DNA from: CAVPRW01 sp046727435 [NCBI: bacterium]
GTDB taxonomy: Bacteria; Tectomicrobia; Entotheonellia; J063
Length of the DNA: 18,527 bases
Assembly (NCBI GenBank): GCA_046727435.1
Contig: JBKPCR010000245.1
Span: 1-18,527, forward strand
Reading direction: 5' to 3'
The position numbers and the translations under genes are program-made. Positions 6,613 through 15,312 of this stretch are shown here, piece by piece; position 1 is the stretch's first letter; each line of letters starts with the position of its first letter. The notes under the pieces are model-generated. The model made no database searches, was not told the DNA's origin, and worked only from the letters and a program-made list of their open reading frames with translations.

Positions 6613-9600
6613 ATGGGCAACGGGGTCCTGAGGCGAGATGATGGCGCGTGCCTACCGCTCTACGGCTGGGCTCAGCCCTCAATCCGCACGGCGTTGACAG
6701 GGTTTGTGGTCGCGGTGGCCTACTACCTCAGTGCCAGAGGTGGGCTCGCACTGACATTCCCGCCCGACAACCTCGTAGCGTTTTGGCCTCCGGCCACGAT
6801 TCTCCTGGTTGCCCTGCTGATGACACTACCGTGCCGAGGGTGGGGGGTATTGCTGGCGTCGCTGCCGCCCCATGTGATCGCCATGATGCAAGTTGGGAGG
6901 TGGGGGTCTTTCTCACTGGTCTTTGGCTTCCTCACGTGGCTCGGAGCCTGGATCGCCGTGGTCGCCTTGCGACGCGTGAGGGGTGAGCCGTGGCGGTTTG
7001 CCAGCCTCCAGGACTTTTATCTCTTTGCGCTGTGCGCAGTCATCGGTGGGCCCGTGGTCGTGGCCTCTGCCGGCACAGCGCTTCAGGTGTTAGCACAGGG
7101 AAGAGCAGGCTTCTGGGCGACCTGGCGCATGTGGTTTCTTGCTAATGCCTTGGCGCACCTCACGCTGAGCCCCGCCCTGCTGATTTGGATTACGGGCGGC
7201 ATCGGCTGGCTGAAATCGGTGTCGCCGAGGCGTTACGGGGAGGTGTGTCTGTTGTCGATTGCACTCCTCGCCGTCGGACTCAAAGCCTTTGGAGGAGAGC
7301 CGGGCGGGCCTGACAACCTGCCGTTGTTACTCTATGCGCCGATACCGTTGCTCCTTTGGGCGGCGATCCGATTCGGAGCTCGCGGTGCTGCGAGCGCCCT
7401 AAGTTTCATCGCATGCCTGTCGATCTGGAACGCTGTCCATGGTCGAGGGCCCTTCACCGAGCAGTCACCGGCAGAGAATGTGCTCACCCTACAGCTCTTC
7501 CTCATCGGGGTGGCGGTATCCCTGCTCGTCCTGGCGATCCTCATCCAGGAACGCCAACGAACCGAGGAAGCACTGCGGGAAAGCGAGGCGCGCTTCCGCA
7601 TGATGGCCGATACGGCGCCCGTAATGGTCTGGATGTCGGGTATTGACGCCCGTTGTACCTTCTTCAACAAGTTGTGGCTGGATTTTACCGGCCGTACGAT
7701 GCTGCAGGAGATGGGCAATGGTTGGGCAGAAGGGGTGCACCTGGAGGATGTGGCGCGTTGCATTAACACTTACCAATCCTCCTTCAAGACGCGCCAGCCC
7801 TTTACGATGGAATATCGCTTGCGGCGGGCGGATGGGGAGTATCGTTGGGTGGTCGATACGGGCGTTCCGCGCATGACGCCGGAAGGGACCTTTGCCGGGT
7901 ACATTGGCTCGTGCATCGACATCACCGCGCGTAAGCTGGCCGAAGAGGGACTGCGGGCAAGCGAGGAACGATACCGCACGATCGTCGAACAGCAAACCGA
8001 GCTCATTTGCCGGTATCGACCCGATACCACGCTCACCTTCGTCAATGAAGCCTACTGCCGGTATTTTGGGAGAACGCGTGAGGAACTCATCGGCCAAAGC
8101 TTCCTATCCCTGATCCCCGACGAGGCGCGTCAAGCGGCCCAGGAGCACGTTCACTCGCTCTGCGAAACACCCCGCGTTCAGCCTTACGAGCACCCGGTCC
8201 TCGGCGCCAACGGAGAAATCCGCTGGCAGCAATGGGCGGATCATGTGATTCTCGACGACAACGGTCGCACCATAGAGTTGCAGGCCGTCGGGCGGGATAT
8301 CACCCAGCGCAAGCAGGCCGAGGCGGCGTTGCGCCTGAGCGAAGAACGCTATGCGCTGGCCGTCAACGCCGGGAAAGTTGGCGTCTGGGATTGGGACATC
8401 CGCGCCGGCGCCATCTACCTCGATCTCAGCTTAAAGGCCCTGCTCGGCTACGAGGATGACGAAATCCCCAACCAGCTGGAGGCATGGGTTGGCCATGTGC
8501 ATCCTGAGGACCGTGACCGGGTGATGCAAGTGGCACAGGTCTGTCTGGAAGGGGGCCTGCCACAATACGAGATCGAGCACCGCATGGTGCATAAGAATGG
8601 CGGCATCCGGTGGTTTCTGGCGCGTGGCACGGTATTCCGCGACGCCGACGGCCGGCCGTACCGCATGGTCGGCACTGATACCGATATCACCGAGCGCAAG
8701 ACAGCCGATGAGGCACTGCGTAGCGCCGAAGCGAAGTTCCGCGCCGTGTTTGAGGCCAATTTCGTGCCGCTATGCTTCTGGCACGAGGACGGACGCATCC
8801 TGGAGGCCAACGATGCCTACCTACGCCTGACCGGCTTCACGCGTGCGGAACTCGAGGCTGGCCAAGCCCGTTGGGATGCGCTGACGCTTCCGGAGGAGGT
8901 CTATCTTACTGAACGCGCCGCGGCAGAACTGGCCGCGGGGAAGGAGAGCAGTACGCCGTATGAGAAGGTGTATCAATTGCGCGATGGGCGACGTATTCCG
9001 GTGTTGCTTGCCGGCGCGTTGCTGGCGGGGTATGCGGATCGAGGCGTGGCATATACCATCGATTTGAGCGAGCTCAAGCGGGCGGAAGCGGCATTGCAGA
9101 AAGCCCAGGCCGAACTGGCACATGCCGCGCGGGTGATGACCATGGGGGAGCTCTCGGCCTCCCTGGCGCATGAACTGACGCAGCCGCTGACGGCCATCTT
9201 GAGCAACGCCCAGGCGGCGCTGCGGTTTCTCAACCGTCCATCATCAGATCTGGATGAGGTGCGCGCCATCCTGGCGGATATCGTTGCCGATGATCAACGG
9301 GCGGGCGAAGTCATCCAACGCTTGCGCGGCTTGCTGACGAGGAGTGAACTCGAACGGCTACCGCTCGACCTTAACGAGGTCATTCGAGACGTGATCAGGC
9401 TGATTCACAGTGAGGTCGTGATAAAGAATGTGACGCTGGTCCTCGATCTGGGCAGTGACCTCCCGCCCGTGCCAGGAGACCGCGTACAGTTACAGCAGGT
9501 CATCCTGAATCTGCTCATCAATGGTGTAGAGGCCATGAGCGCGGTCGAGGATCGGTCACGACAGCTCCTGATCCGATCGTGCAGACATGGGGCCGGAGGC

Positions 9601-9825
9601 ACGCTGGTTACGGTTCGCGACGTTGGCATCGGTCTTGATCCACAGCAGGCAGAACAGATCTTCGACTCCTTCTATACGACGAAGCCCAAGGGCATGGGGC
9701 TGGGGCTGTCAATCAGCCGGTCGATTATCGAGGCCCACGGCGGGTGGTTATGGGCCTCACCAAACACGGGATATGGAACCACGTTTCAATTCACGCTGCC
9801 GGCTGCCGGTGAGGATGTGGTATGA
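6613..9825 (+). CDS. MASE1/PAS hybrid-sensor-type histidine kinase
   Basis: A 1070-residue membrane sensor kinase. Residues about 25-312 are a MASE1 domain with several hydrophobic helices (for example SARGGLALTFPPDNLVAFWP, a typical MASE1 opening). Four PAS domains follow, starting near 320, 449, 574 and 703; the linker segments ITARKLAEE, ITQRKQAEA and ITERKTADE mark the ends of the first three PAC regions. A short coiled coil leads to the kinase core with phospho-acceptor H853 (SLAHELTQPL), an N-box with N966/N970, D1003 in the G1 box (RDVGIGLD), and FYTTKPKGMGLGLSIS as F/G2 boxes. This core is of the FixL/NtrB type. It has no receiver domain, so it should phosphorylate the separate regulators beside it, most likely the FixJ-type one at 10112. 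The ATG has AGAGGG 8 bases upstream. The ligand is unknown; no haem- or flavin-binding signature was identified with certainty. Confidence 0.93.
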   Translation: MGNGVLRRDDGACLPLYGWAQPSIRTALTGFVVAVAYYLSARGGLALTFPPDNLVAFWPPATILLVALLMTLPCRGWGVLLASLPPHVIAMMQVGRWGSFSLVFGFLTWLGAWIAVVALRRVRGEPWRFASLQDFYLFALCAVIGGPVVVASAGTALQVLAQGRAGFWATWRMWFLANALAHLTLSPALLIWITGGIGWLKSVSPRRYGEVCLLSIALLAVGLKAFGGEPGGPDNLPLLLYAPIPLLLWAAIRFGARGAASALSFIACLSIWNAVHGRGPFTEQSPAENVLTLQLFLIGVAVSLLVLAILIQERQRTEEALRESEARFRMMADTAPVMVWMSGIDARCTFFNKLWLDFTGRTMLQEMGNGWAEGVHLEDVARCINTYQSSFKTRQPFTMEYRLRRADGEYRWVVDTGVPRMTPEGTFAGYIGSCIDITARKLAEEGLRASEERYRTIVEQQTELICRYRPDTTLTFVNEAYCRYFGRTREELIGQSFLSLIPDEARQAAQEHVHSLCETPRVQPYEHPVLGANGEIRWQQWADHVILDDNGRTIELQAVGRDITQRKQAEAALRLSEERYALAVNAGKVGVWDWDIRAGAIYLDLSLKALLGYEDDEIPNQLEAWVGHVHPEDRDRVMQVAQVCLEGGLPQYEIEHRMVHKNGGIRWFLARGTVFRDADGRPYRMVGTDTDITERKTADEALRSAEAKFRAVFEANFVPLCFWHEDGRILEANDAYLRLTGFTRAELEAGQARWDALTLPEEVYLTERAAAELAAGKESSTPYEKVYQLRDGRRIPVLLAGALLAGYADRGVAYTIDLSELKRAEAALQKAQAELAHAARVMTMGELSASLAHELTQPLTAILSNAQAALRFLNRPSSDLDEVRAILADIVADDQRAGEVIQRLRGLLTRSELERLPLDLNEVIRDVIRLIHSEVVIKNVTLVLDLGSDLPPVPGDRVQLQQVILNLLINGVEAMSAVEDRSRQLLIRSCRHGAGGTLVTVRDVGIGLDPQQAEQIFDSFYTTKPKGMGLGLSISRSIIEAHGGWLWASPNTGYGTTFQFTLPAAGEDVV

Positions 9826-9923
9826 CGGCTTCGAAGCCATTCAGCATCGCCACAGGCCATCTGCTCGGTCAGCCAGGGGAATTGGCCATGTAGCATATTC
9901 GACCGCAGTGGTTTGAAGCCGTC
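9824..9923. repeat. inverted repeat overlapping kinase stop codon
   Basis: GACGGCTTC (9824-9832) overlaps the TGA of the kinase gene and is the reverse complement of GAAGCCGTC (9915-9923). With a G-T wobble and two A-T pairs the stem reaches 12 bp around a loop of about 75 bases. There is no T run after it. It could fold at the end of the kinase transcript or be a chance or recombination remnant. Confidence 0.4.
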
Positions 9924-9984
9924 GCGTGCCCACGAATGGGTCACCTGCCGTGGCCCGCATGGTCCCACAAGTTGTGCCATGTTA

Positions 9985-10165
9985 GTCCGACCGCTGCACA
10001 AGGCATAACCCTCTGAGCAGAGGGGGCCGCGCGTCGGAGCGCAGCTCCTGGTCAAAGATGCCATCATAGGGCAGATCGAGATTTTACTATGGGAGGCGCT
10101 AGCATTGGACTTTAGTCCAGGGGTGCTAGGCTCTGAGGCGCGGTCAAGCCGATCTTTTCGGCCAG
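9985..10165. repeat. duplicated element, right copy
   Basis: Counterpart of 6246-6431 in direct orientation; the two copies bracket the histidine kinase gene. This copy is better structured: CCCTCT-GAGC-AGAGGG forms a 6-bp stem, and TGGAC-TTTA-GTCCA spans the stop codon of the response regulator. Bases 10112-10165 are coding (regulator C-terminus) and the rest is non-coding 3' sequence of that gene. Confidence 0.85.
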
Positions 10166-10750
10166 CAATACCAACTGCGCCACCGAGGACACTTGCATTT
10201 TCTGCATGACCTGCGCCCGGTGGGATTTGACTGTCTTCTCGCTCATCCCCAGCTCCGCCGCAATCTGCTTGTTCAGCAGCCCGGCAACGACCAGGCCCAA
10301 GACATCGCGCTCCCGCGGTGTCAACCGATCTGCCCGCTGCTGAATGGCCTGCAGCGTTGCCCGCACCTCACGGGCCTGCCGATCCCGGGCAATCGCCGCC
10401 TGAATGGCCTCCAACAGATCCTGGTCGTTGAACGGCTTGGGCAGGAAATCCACTGCCCCGGCCTTCATCGCTCGCACGCTCATGGTAATATCGCCGTGAC
10501 CGGTGATGAAGATGATGGGGATGCGATGCCCCACCGCCGCCAGCGTCTCCTGCAGGGCCAGCCCGCCCACCTCGGGCATGCGCACGTCCAGCACCAGGCA
10601 GCTTGGGCCGTCAGAGGCCGCGTACTGCAAGAACTCGGGGGCCGAGGCAAAGGTTTTCCCCCGCAGGCCGACGGAGCGCACTAGCCGCTCCAAACCCTTG
10701 CGCACAGAGGCATCGTCATCGACAATGAACACCACGGGCTCGGATTTCAT
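10112..10750 (-). CDS. FixJ-family response regulator (REC + LuxR HTH)
   Basis: A 212-residue two-domain regulator. The receiver (about 1-120) has D11-D12-D13, phospho-acceptor D55 (CLVLDVRMP), T83 (IFITGHGD) and K105 (FLPKPF). The output domain (about 142-200) is a LuxR/FixJ helix-turn-helix: LTPRERDVLGLVVAGLLNKQIAAELGMSEKTVKSHR, then VMQKMQVSSVAQLVLLAEKIGL. AGGAGG lies 7 bases before the ATG. It converges with the histidine kinase gene across a 286-base gap and is the best candidate for that kinase's partner, switching transcription when phosphorylated. Its tail is the source-like copy of the remnant at 6399-6480. Confidence 0.93.
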   Translation of the reverse strand: MKSEPVVFIVDDDASVRKGLERLVRSVGLRGKTFASAPEFLQYAASDGPSCLVLDVRMPEVGGLALQETLAAVGHRIPIIFITGHGDITMSVRAMKAGAVDFLPKPFNDQDLLEAIQAAIARDRQAREVRATLQAIQQRADRLTPRERDVLGLVVAGLLNKQIAAELGMSEKTVKSHRAQVMQKMQVSSVAQLVLLAEKIGLTAPQSLAPLD

Positions 10751-11428
10751 CAGAGTTCCTCCTCGCTCTCGGCTGCAGGGGCGCCACCGAGGCCTTACCT
10801 GAGGGGCACAGCGCAGACGGTAAGGACTGGGGCATCACAGGCGCGTGAGATACACAACAGCTACCCCGCTTCGACATCAAGCTTGTGTGGTTAATATTGC
10901 GCAAGCGAAAGACATGAATGACGATCGTCGGATCCATCAGCCACGGCACGGTGCCGAGGAATTCAGGTGCTGCCTGGTCAATAAGGGAAATGAAGGTGAG
11001 CTGCGCAGCAGTCGTGACAAGACCCACACAGAAGAACGTCTCAGAGCAGGAGGATTGTCGCAAGCCTAGCGGTGTGACGGCCCCTGTTGGTGACGCGAGG
11101 CGATTGGCAGGAAGAAGGCTATGGGGTGTCAGCGCTAGGCTAGCATCATTGCCGCATGCCATGGGGGGTGACCTCTCGATGCTCAACCCTTCACGACCGA
11201 GTTGACTCCTCTAACCTACTCTGAGCTAATGGCTTCTGACCTCGTCTGTTTGCTGCTCGCAAATGCAGGGGGATGCCCGATTATTTTAGGACAAGGGTGT
11301 CCTAATAGTACAACAAAAATGGAAAATTGTGTCCGCGCCATACCATATTTTCCTAAAGTTTACATCTCCGTAACATGACGGCCTCTCATACGGAAGAGAG
11401 TTTTGTCATTCAGCCGCGCCCGATACGT
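10751..11428. other. long region without a convincing gene
   Basis: About 680 bases in which open frames exist but none shows family motifs or a good ribosome binding site. The left part is of ordinary GC content; from about 11265 to 11410 it becomes clearly AT-richer, with a perfect palindrome at 11286-11305. The promoter of the FixJ-type regulator should lie near 10760-10900, but I cannot define its boxes. Confidence 0.5.
11286..11305. promoter_or_regulatory. operator-like perfect palindrome
   Basis: TTAGGACA (11286-11293), a 4-base spacer AGGG, then TGTCCTAA (11298-11305): a perfect 8-bp dyad in AT-rich non-coding DNA. It lies 124 bases beyond the stop codon of the small minus-strand gene. 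The half-site TGTCCTA recurs at 11681-11687 and, as TTGTCCTA, at 11739-11746. It may be a regulator site or a small hairpin; no T run follows. Confidence 0.45.
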
Positions 11429-11635
11429 TCACGGCGAGTCTGAGTATTCCCCCACCTCGGTCAACATACGAATCATGAACGCCAACAACTCCTCCAGCGC
11501 GTGGAAGCGCGCCACCTGGCCCGACTCCAGATGCTCGACACGGCCTTCATAGGACGGCGATGTAGCAGTGGTACGGGTACGAAACTGCACCACAAACGCC
11601 CAATTTGTCGGGAGAGACGGTTGAGATTGAGACAT
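11429..11635 (-). CDS. small hypothetical protein (68 aa)
   Basis: A short protein without a signal peptide or membrane segment. The pattern WAFVVQFRTRT...GRVEHLESGQVARFHALEELLAFMIRMLTEV looks like a folded two-strand plus helix unit, and I have the impression of similar small proteins (FVVQF...GRVEH...SG...F.S.EELLAF) in environmental bacteria, though I cannot name a family. AGGA lies 7 bases before the ATG, a modest ribosome binding site. It is transcribed away from the winged-helix regulator at 11961, and the region between the two is full of repeated motifs, so the two may share regulation. Function unknown. Confidence 0.6.
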   Translation of the reverse strand: MSQSQPSLPTNWAFVVQFRTRTTATSPSYEGRVEHLESGQVARFHALEELLAFMIRMLTEVGEYSDSP

Positions 11636-11670
11636 GGCCGAGTCCTGGTGATGCCACGTGGATTTGGGAT

Positions 11671-11778
11671 ATCTGCCGTTTGTCCTATATCCGATCTGCC
11701 GTTCTTCCTACGTGCTATAATCCACTCGTCTGATGCTATTGTCCTATATTGTCCTGCACGGCTTGGACCGAAGTCCAA
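11671..11778. promoter_or_regulatory. cluster of GTCCTA/GTCCAA repeats in divergent promoter region
   Basis: ATCTGCCGTT followed by TGTCCTA (11671-11687) recurs 23 bases later with two changes (11694-11710). GTCCTA recurs at 11741 and GTCCTG at 11751, 10 bases apart. TTGGAC (11763-11768) and GTCCAA (11773-11778) form a perfect dyad with a CGAA spacer. A TATAAT hexamer (11716-11721) lies inside. This looks like a regulator-binding region between the small gene and the winged-helix regulator. Confidence 0.5.
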
Positions 11779-11914
11779 TCATGTCGCGTACACTCAAGGC
11801 ATGGAGTCACACGATGAAATGGTAGTTTCCACTTGTCTTATAAAGATATCATCAAGTGCTCGTTCGTGAACACGGCCAAAGCGTTCAAATACGGTGTCGG
11901 AGCGCCCCCGAATC

Positions 11915-11942
11915 GTCCAAATAGTGTCCAACTACTGTCCAA
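11915..11942 (+). promoter_or_regulatory. three GTCCAA direct repeats, 11-base period
   Basis: GTCCAA starts at 11915, 11926 and 11937, that is, exactly one helical turn apart, and ends just before the AAGGAG ribosome binding site (11946-11951) of the winged-helix regulator. A one-mismatch copy (GTTCAA) lies at 11883. Phased direct repeats of this size are the known binding pattern of SARP-type winged-helix activators, and the gene that follows has an OmpR-type winged-helix domain. Self-binding is therefore a reasonable inference. So close to the start codon, binding would more likely repress than activate. Confidence 0.6.
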
Positions 11943-11960
11943 ACTGAAGGAGCAGAGACC

Positions 11961-14857
11961 GTGGAGCAGGAGCATCACTTCACCTTCGGCCCTTATCGCC
12001 TGGATACGACGCATGGTCGCGTGTGGCGAGGAGATCAAGTGACGACCTTGCGTCCGCGGTCCCTGGCGATGCTGCGCTATCTGGTCGAGCATCCCGGCCG
12101 TCTGGTGACCAAAGCCGAGGTGCGGCAGCACGTGTGGGCCGGGACGCATGTCACCGACACCGTCTTGCGGGTGTGTGTGCAGGAGATTCGGGCGGCGTTG
12201 GGCGACGCGGCGGCGGCGCCGCAGTATCTCAAAACGGTTGGACGGCGGGGCTATCGGTTGGTCATGGGAGGATCCCAAGAGTCCACCCCACCGCCGACGG
12301 CCGGACCCATCGTGGGGCGCCAGGGCGAGGTCGAGGCCTTGGAGTCGTGGTTCCAGCGGGCGGTCCAAGGCGCCCGCCAGCTAGTGTTTGTCAGTGGCGA
12401 AGCGGGGGTGGGCAAGACGACGGTGGTCGACCTCTTGCTGGCCCGCCTGGACGCCGGGGGCGCGGTGCAGATCGCGCGGGGCCAATGCGTCGAGCACTAT
12501 GGTGAGGGGGAAGCGTACCTCCCACTCTTGGAGGCGTTGGGGCAGCTCAGCCGTGGGCCACGGCGCCAGGAGGTGCTGGCCGCGTTGCGGCGGTACGCGC
12601 CGCTGTGGCTGGTCCAACTGCCAGGGCTGCTGAGCGAGACGGAGCTAGAGCGCCTGCAGTGCCAAGTGCAGGGGGTGGCCTCGGCACGTATGCTGCGCGA
12701 GCTCGCCGAGGCCCTCGACGTGCTGACGGCCGAGGCGCCGCTGCTGCTGGTGCTCGAAGACCTGCAATGGAGTGATGCCTCCACCGTCGAGGCCCTGGCC
12801 TACGTGGCACAACGGCGGGAGCCCGCGCGGCTGCTGGTGCTGGGGACGTATCGCCCGGTGGAGACGGTGCTCCGGGAGCATCCGCTGCGGCACACGGTGC
12901 AAGAACTGTGTGGGCGGGGGCAGGCGGTGGAACTGCGTCTGGAGTTTCTGCCCGCCGAGGACGTGGCGGCGTATGTGGCGGGGCGCCTGGGGGGCCGGTC
13001 GCGACCCCCCTGACGGGGGTCGTCTATGGGCGCACGGATGGCAATGCCCTGTTCATGGTGAACATCGTGGAGCATTTAGTGCAGCAGGGGTTGGTCGTCA
13101 GGCGCGGGGGGCAATGGATGCTGCAGGCAGGCGCCGAGGCCGTGGTGGAGAGTCTACCGGATGAGTTGCGGCAGTTCCTCCTGCGGCACATCGAGGAATT
13201 TCCGCCCGAGGCCCGACGCGTGCTGGCGGCCGCCAGCGTGGCGGGTGAGGCGTTTGCGGTGGCCGTGGTGGCGGCGAGCCTCCAATGCCTGGTGGATGAC
13301 ATCGAGTTGGTGTGTGAAGGGTTGGCGGCGCAGCACCACATCATCGACGACACCGGGCTGACGGTGTGGCCGGATGGGACCAGTGGCGGGGCCTATCGAT
13401 TTCAGCATGCGCTGTACCAGCCGGTGCTGTACGGGCAGTTGGGATCGGCGCGACGGGTGCAGTTGCACCGGCGCATTGGCGCCCGACTGCAGGCGGGCTA
13501 TGGCGCCCAGACGCGGGAGATCGCGACCCAGCTCGCCGTCCACTTCGAGCCCGGGGGCGAGATCCTACGGGCCGTCCACTACTGGCAGCAGGCCGGGGAG
13601 AATGCGGCGCGACGGAATACCTATCACGAAGCGATCACCACCCTGAAGAAAGGGCTCGCATTGCTGGCGACGCTGCCGGACAACCCCGAGCGTGCCCGAC
13701 ACGAACTGAGGCTCCAGCTCGCCCTGGGGGAGCTGTTGATCCCCATAATGGGGCGGATGGGCCCGGAAGTGCGAGAGGCCTACACCCGAGCCCACGCACT
13801 GTGCCAACAGGTGGGAGACACGCCGCAGCGCTTCCGGGCACTCTGGGGCCTCGTGCAGTTTTATGCCGCCCAGGGGCAGTTGCGTACTGCTGGCGAGCTG
13901 ACCCAGCAGCTCTTCGCCCTCGCACAACGCCGGCCCGACCCGTTCTTCCTGCGGGAAGGGCATTTGGCCATGGGGGCCACAGCCTTCTATCGTGGCGACT
14001 TCATCGCCGCCCAGGCCCACCTGGGGCAAAGCCCGCGCGTTTCCAACGACCTGCCGTCCCCTAGTCCGAGCTTTCATGGTGGGTTTGTGTCCGGGGTGAC
14101 CTCCCTCACCTGGTTGGCATTAACCCTGTGGGCGTTGGGCTATGCCGACCAGGCCCAGCAGCAATGTCAGGAGATCCTGACCCTGGCCCGGCAGGCGGAG
14201 CATACCATGAGCGTGGTGTATACGGAGCGCTTTGCCGCCATACTCTCCCAGTGCCGCCGCGATGTCGCGGCGACCCAGGTCCACGCCGACGCGGTCATGA
14301 CCCTGGCGACCGCGCAAGGAACGGCGCTGCGCGTCGAGCTGGGACGCCTCCTGTGGGGGTGGGCCCTGGCCATGCGGGGCGATGCGGCCGACGGCGTGGC
14401 GCAGCTCCGCCAGGGGTTGGCAGCAATCCAAGGCATGGGACTGGCGCTGATGCGCCCACACGGGCTCTCCTTGCTGGCGGAGGCGTATGGCCAGGCGGGA
14501 CAGCCCGAGGCAGGGTTGACGCTCCTAGCCGAGGCCTTGACGGTGGTGGGAGCGACCGAGGAGCGGTGGTGGGAGGCCGAGTTGCATCGCCTTCAGGGGG
14601 TCTTGCAGCTCCAGCTCCCGAGCCCGGATGTCTCACAGGTAGAACGCTGTTTCCAGCAGGCCCTCATCGTGGCTCGCGCCCAGCAGGCCAAATCATTGGA
14701 GCTGCGCGCGGCGCTCAGTCTGAGTCGGCTGTGGCAGCAGCAGGGCAAGCGCGAAGAGGCTCGACAGGTGCTGGTAGAGGTCTACAGCTGGTTCACCGAG
14801 GGCTTTGACGTGCCCGACGTGCAGGAGGCCAAAGCGCTGCTGGAGGAGCTGTCATGA
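11961..14857 (+). CDS. winged-helix/AAA ATPase/TPR regulator, split by -1 frameshift
   Basis: Read with one -1 shift this gives about 965 residues. The N-terminus (about 5-103) is an OmpR/Trans_reg_C winged helix (FGPYRLD...LRPRSLAMLRYLVEHPG...YLKTVGRRGYRLV). An AAA-type signalling ATPase follows, with Walker A GEAGVGKTT (K152) and Walker B LLLVLEDLQWSD (261-272, D267). The C-terminal half is TPR-like helical repeats ending in the characteristic FDVPDVQEAKALLEEL. The zero frame stops at TGA 13011-13013 after GRLGG; the -1 frame carries on with PVATPLTGVVYGRTDGN, exactly the expected continuation. GTG is the start, with AAGGAG 8 bases upstream. Members are STAND-like transcription regulators that bind DNA and use ATP as a switch. 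Either a G was lost from a run of seven (mutation or sequencing error), or the shift is programmed. If not shifted, the product is a 350-residue protein without TPRs. Confidence 0.85.
12989..13022 (+). promoter_or_regulatory. possible -1 ribosomal frameshift signal
   Basis: The heptamer G GGG GGC (12989-12995) is in the zero frame as X XXY YYZ. Six bases later a perfect stem CGACCCCC (13002-13009) / GGGGGTCG (13015-13022) closes a 5-base loop, and the zero-frame stop TGA (13011-13013) lies in that loop. Slipping back by one base on this heptamer joins the two halves of the regulator without adding or losing a residue. The geometry is that of known -1 signals; the all-G heptamer is unusual, and a homopolymer error is the main alternative. 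Confidence 0.45.
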
Positions 14858-14982
14858 ACTTACCCCTTCGCGCTTCACCTGCCTCGAAAATCGATGACTG
14901 CCGATGAGCCTGGTCACCCTCAGAGGGTATGGTGATACTGAAGCGGATGCAGGCGTTCTGCCCATCTCGTCCTCGTCATTAG

Positions 14983-15312
14983 CCTCCCCTAGTGGGCAAG
15001 TCCATGCTCACGCGGCGGCTGACCACCATCCTGCCGGCGATGACCCGCGCCGAGGCCATTGAGCCCACGCGCATCCACCGCGTCGCCGGCCTCACGGGGG
15101 ATCGTACCGCGCTAGTGACGACCTGGCCCTTTCACGCCTCCCACCTTACCATCTCGGGCGCGGGGTTGATCGGTGGGAGCCACGTGCCGATGCCGGGCGA
15201 GGTGTCGCTCGCGCACAACGGGGTGCTCTTCCTGGATGAACTGCCCGAGTTCCGCCGCCATGTCTTGGAGGTCCTGCGCCAACCCCTCGAGGAGAGTCTC
15301 ATATATGTATAA
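14983..15312 (+). pseudogene. ComM/YifB Mg-chelatase-like ATPase fragment
   Basis: About 100 codons match the centre of ComM (YifB), an AAA+ helicase of about 500 residues involved in natural transformation. Visible are the end of Walker A (GKSML), [11 protein letters not shown], the [27 protein letters not shown] block, and Walker [10 protein letters not shown] with [14 protein letters not shown]. The first half, including most of the Walker A loop, is absent: an in-frame TAG lies at 14980-14982. After PLEE the match stops abruptly at an AT-rich sequence (SLIYV then TAA). It is a dead remnant, flanked by two large signalling genes on the same strand. A functional comM may exist elsewhere in the genome. 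Confidence 0.8.

Noticed and set aside
10716-11186. 156-codon minus-strand frame upstream of and overlapping the FixJ-type regulator
   Set aside because: It overlaps the start of a certain gene and its ribosome binding site, shows no recognisable domain, and its C-terminal part is Arg-rich low-complexity shadow sequence.
13635-14077. several open frames antisense to the TPR half of the winged-helix regulator
   Set aside because: The TPR reading is continuous and ends in the family's typical C-terminus; these are GC-driven shadows.
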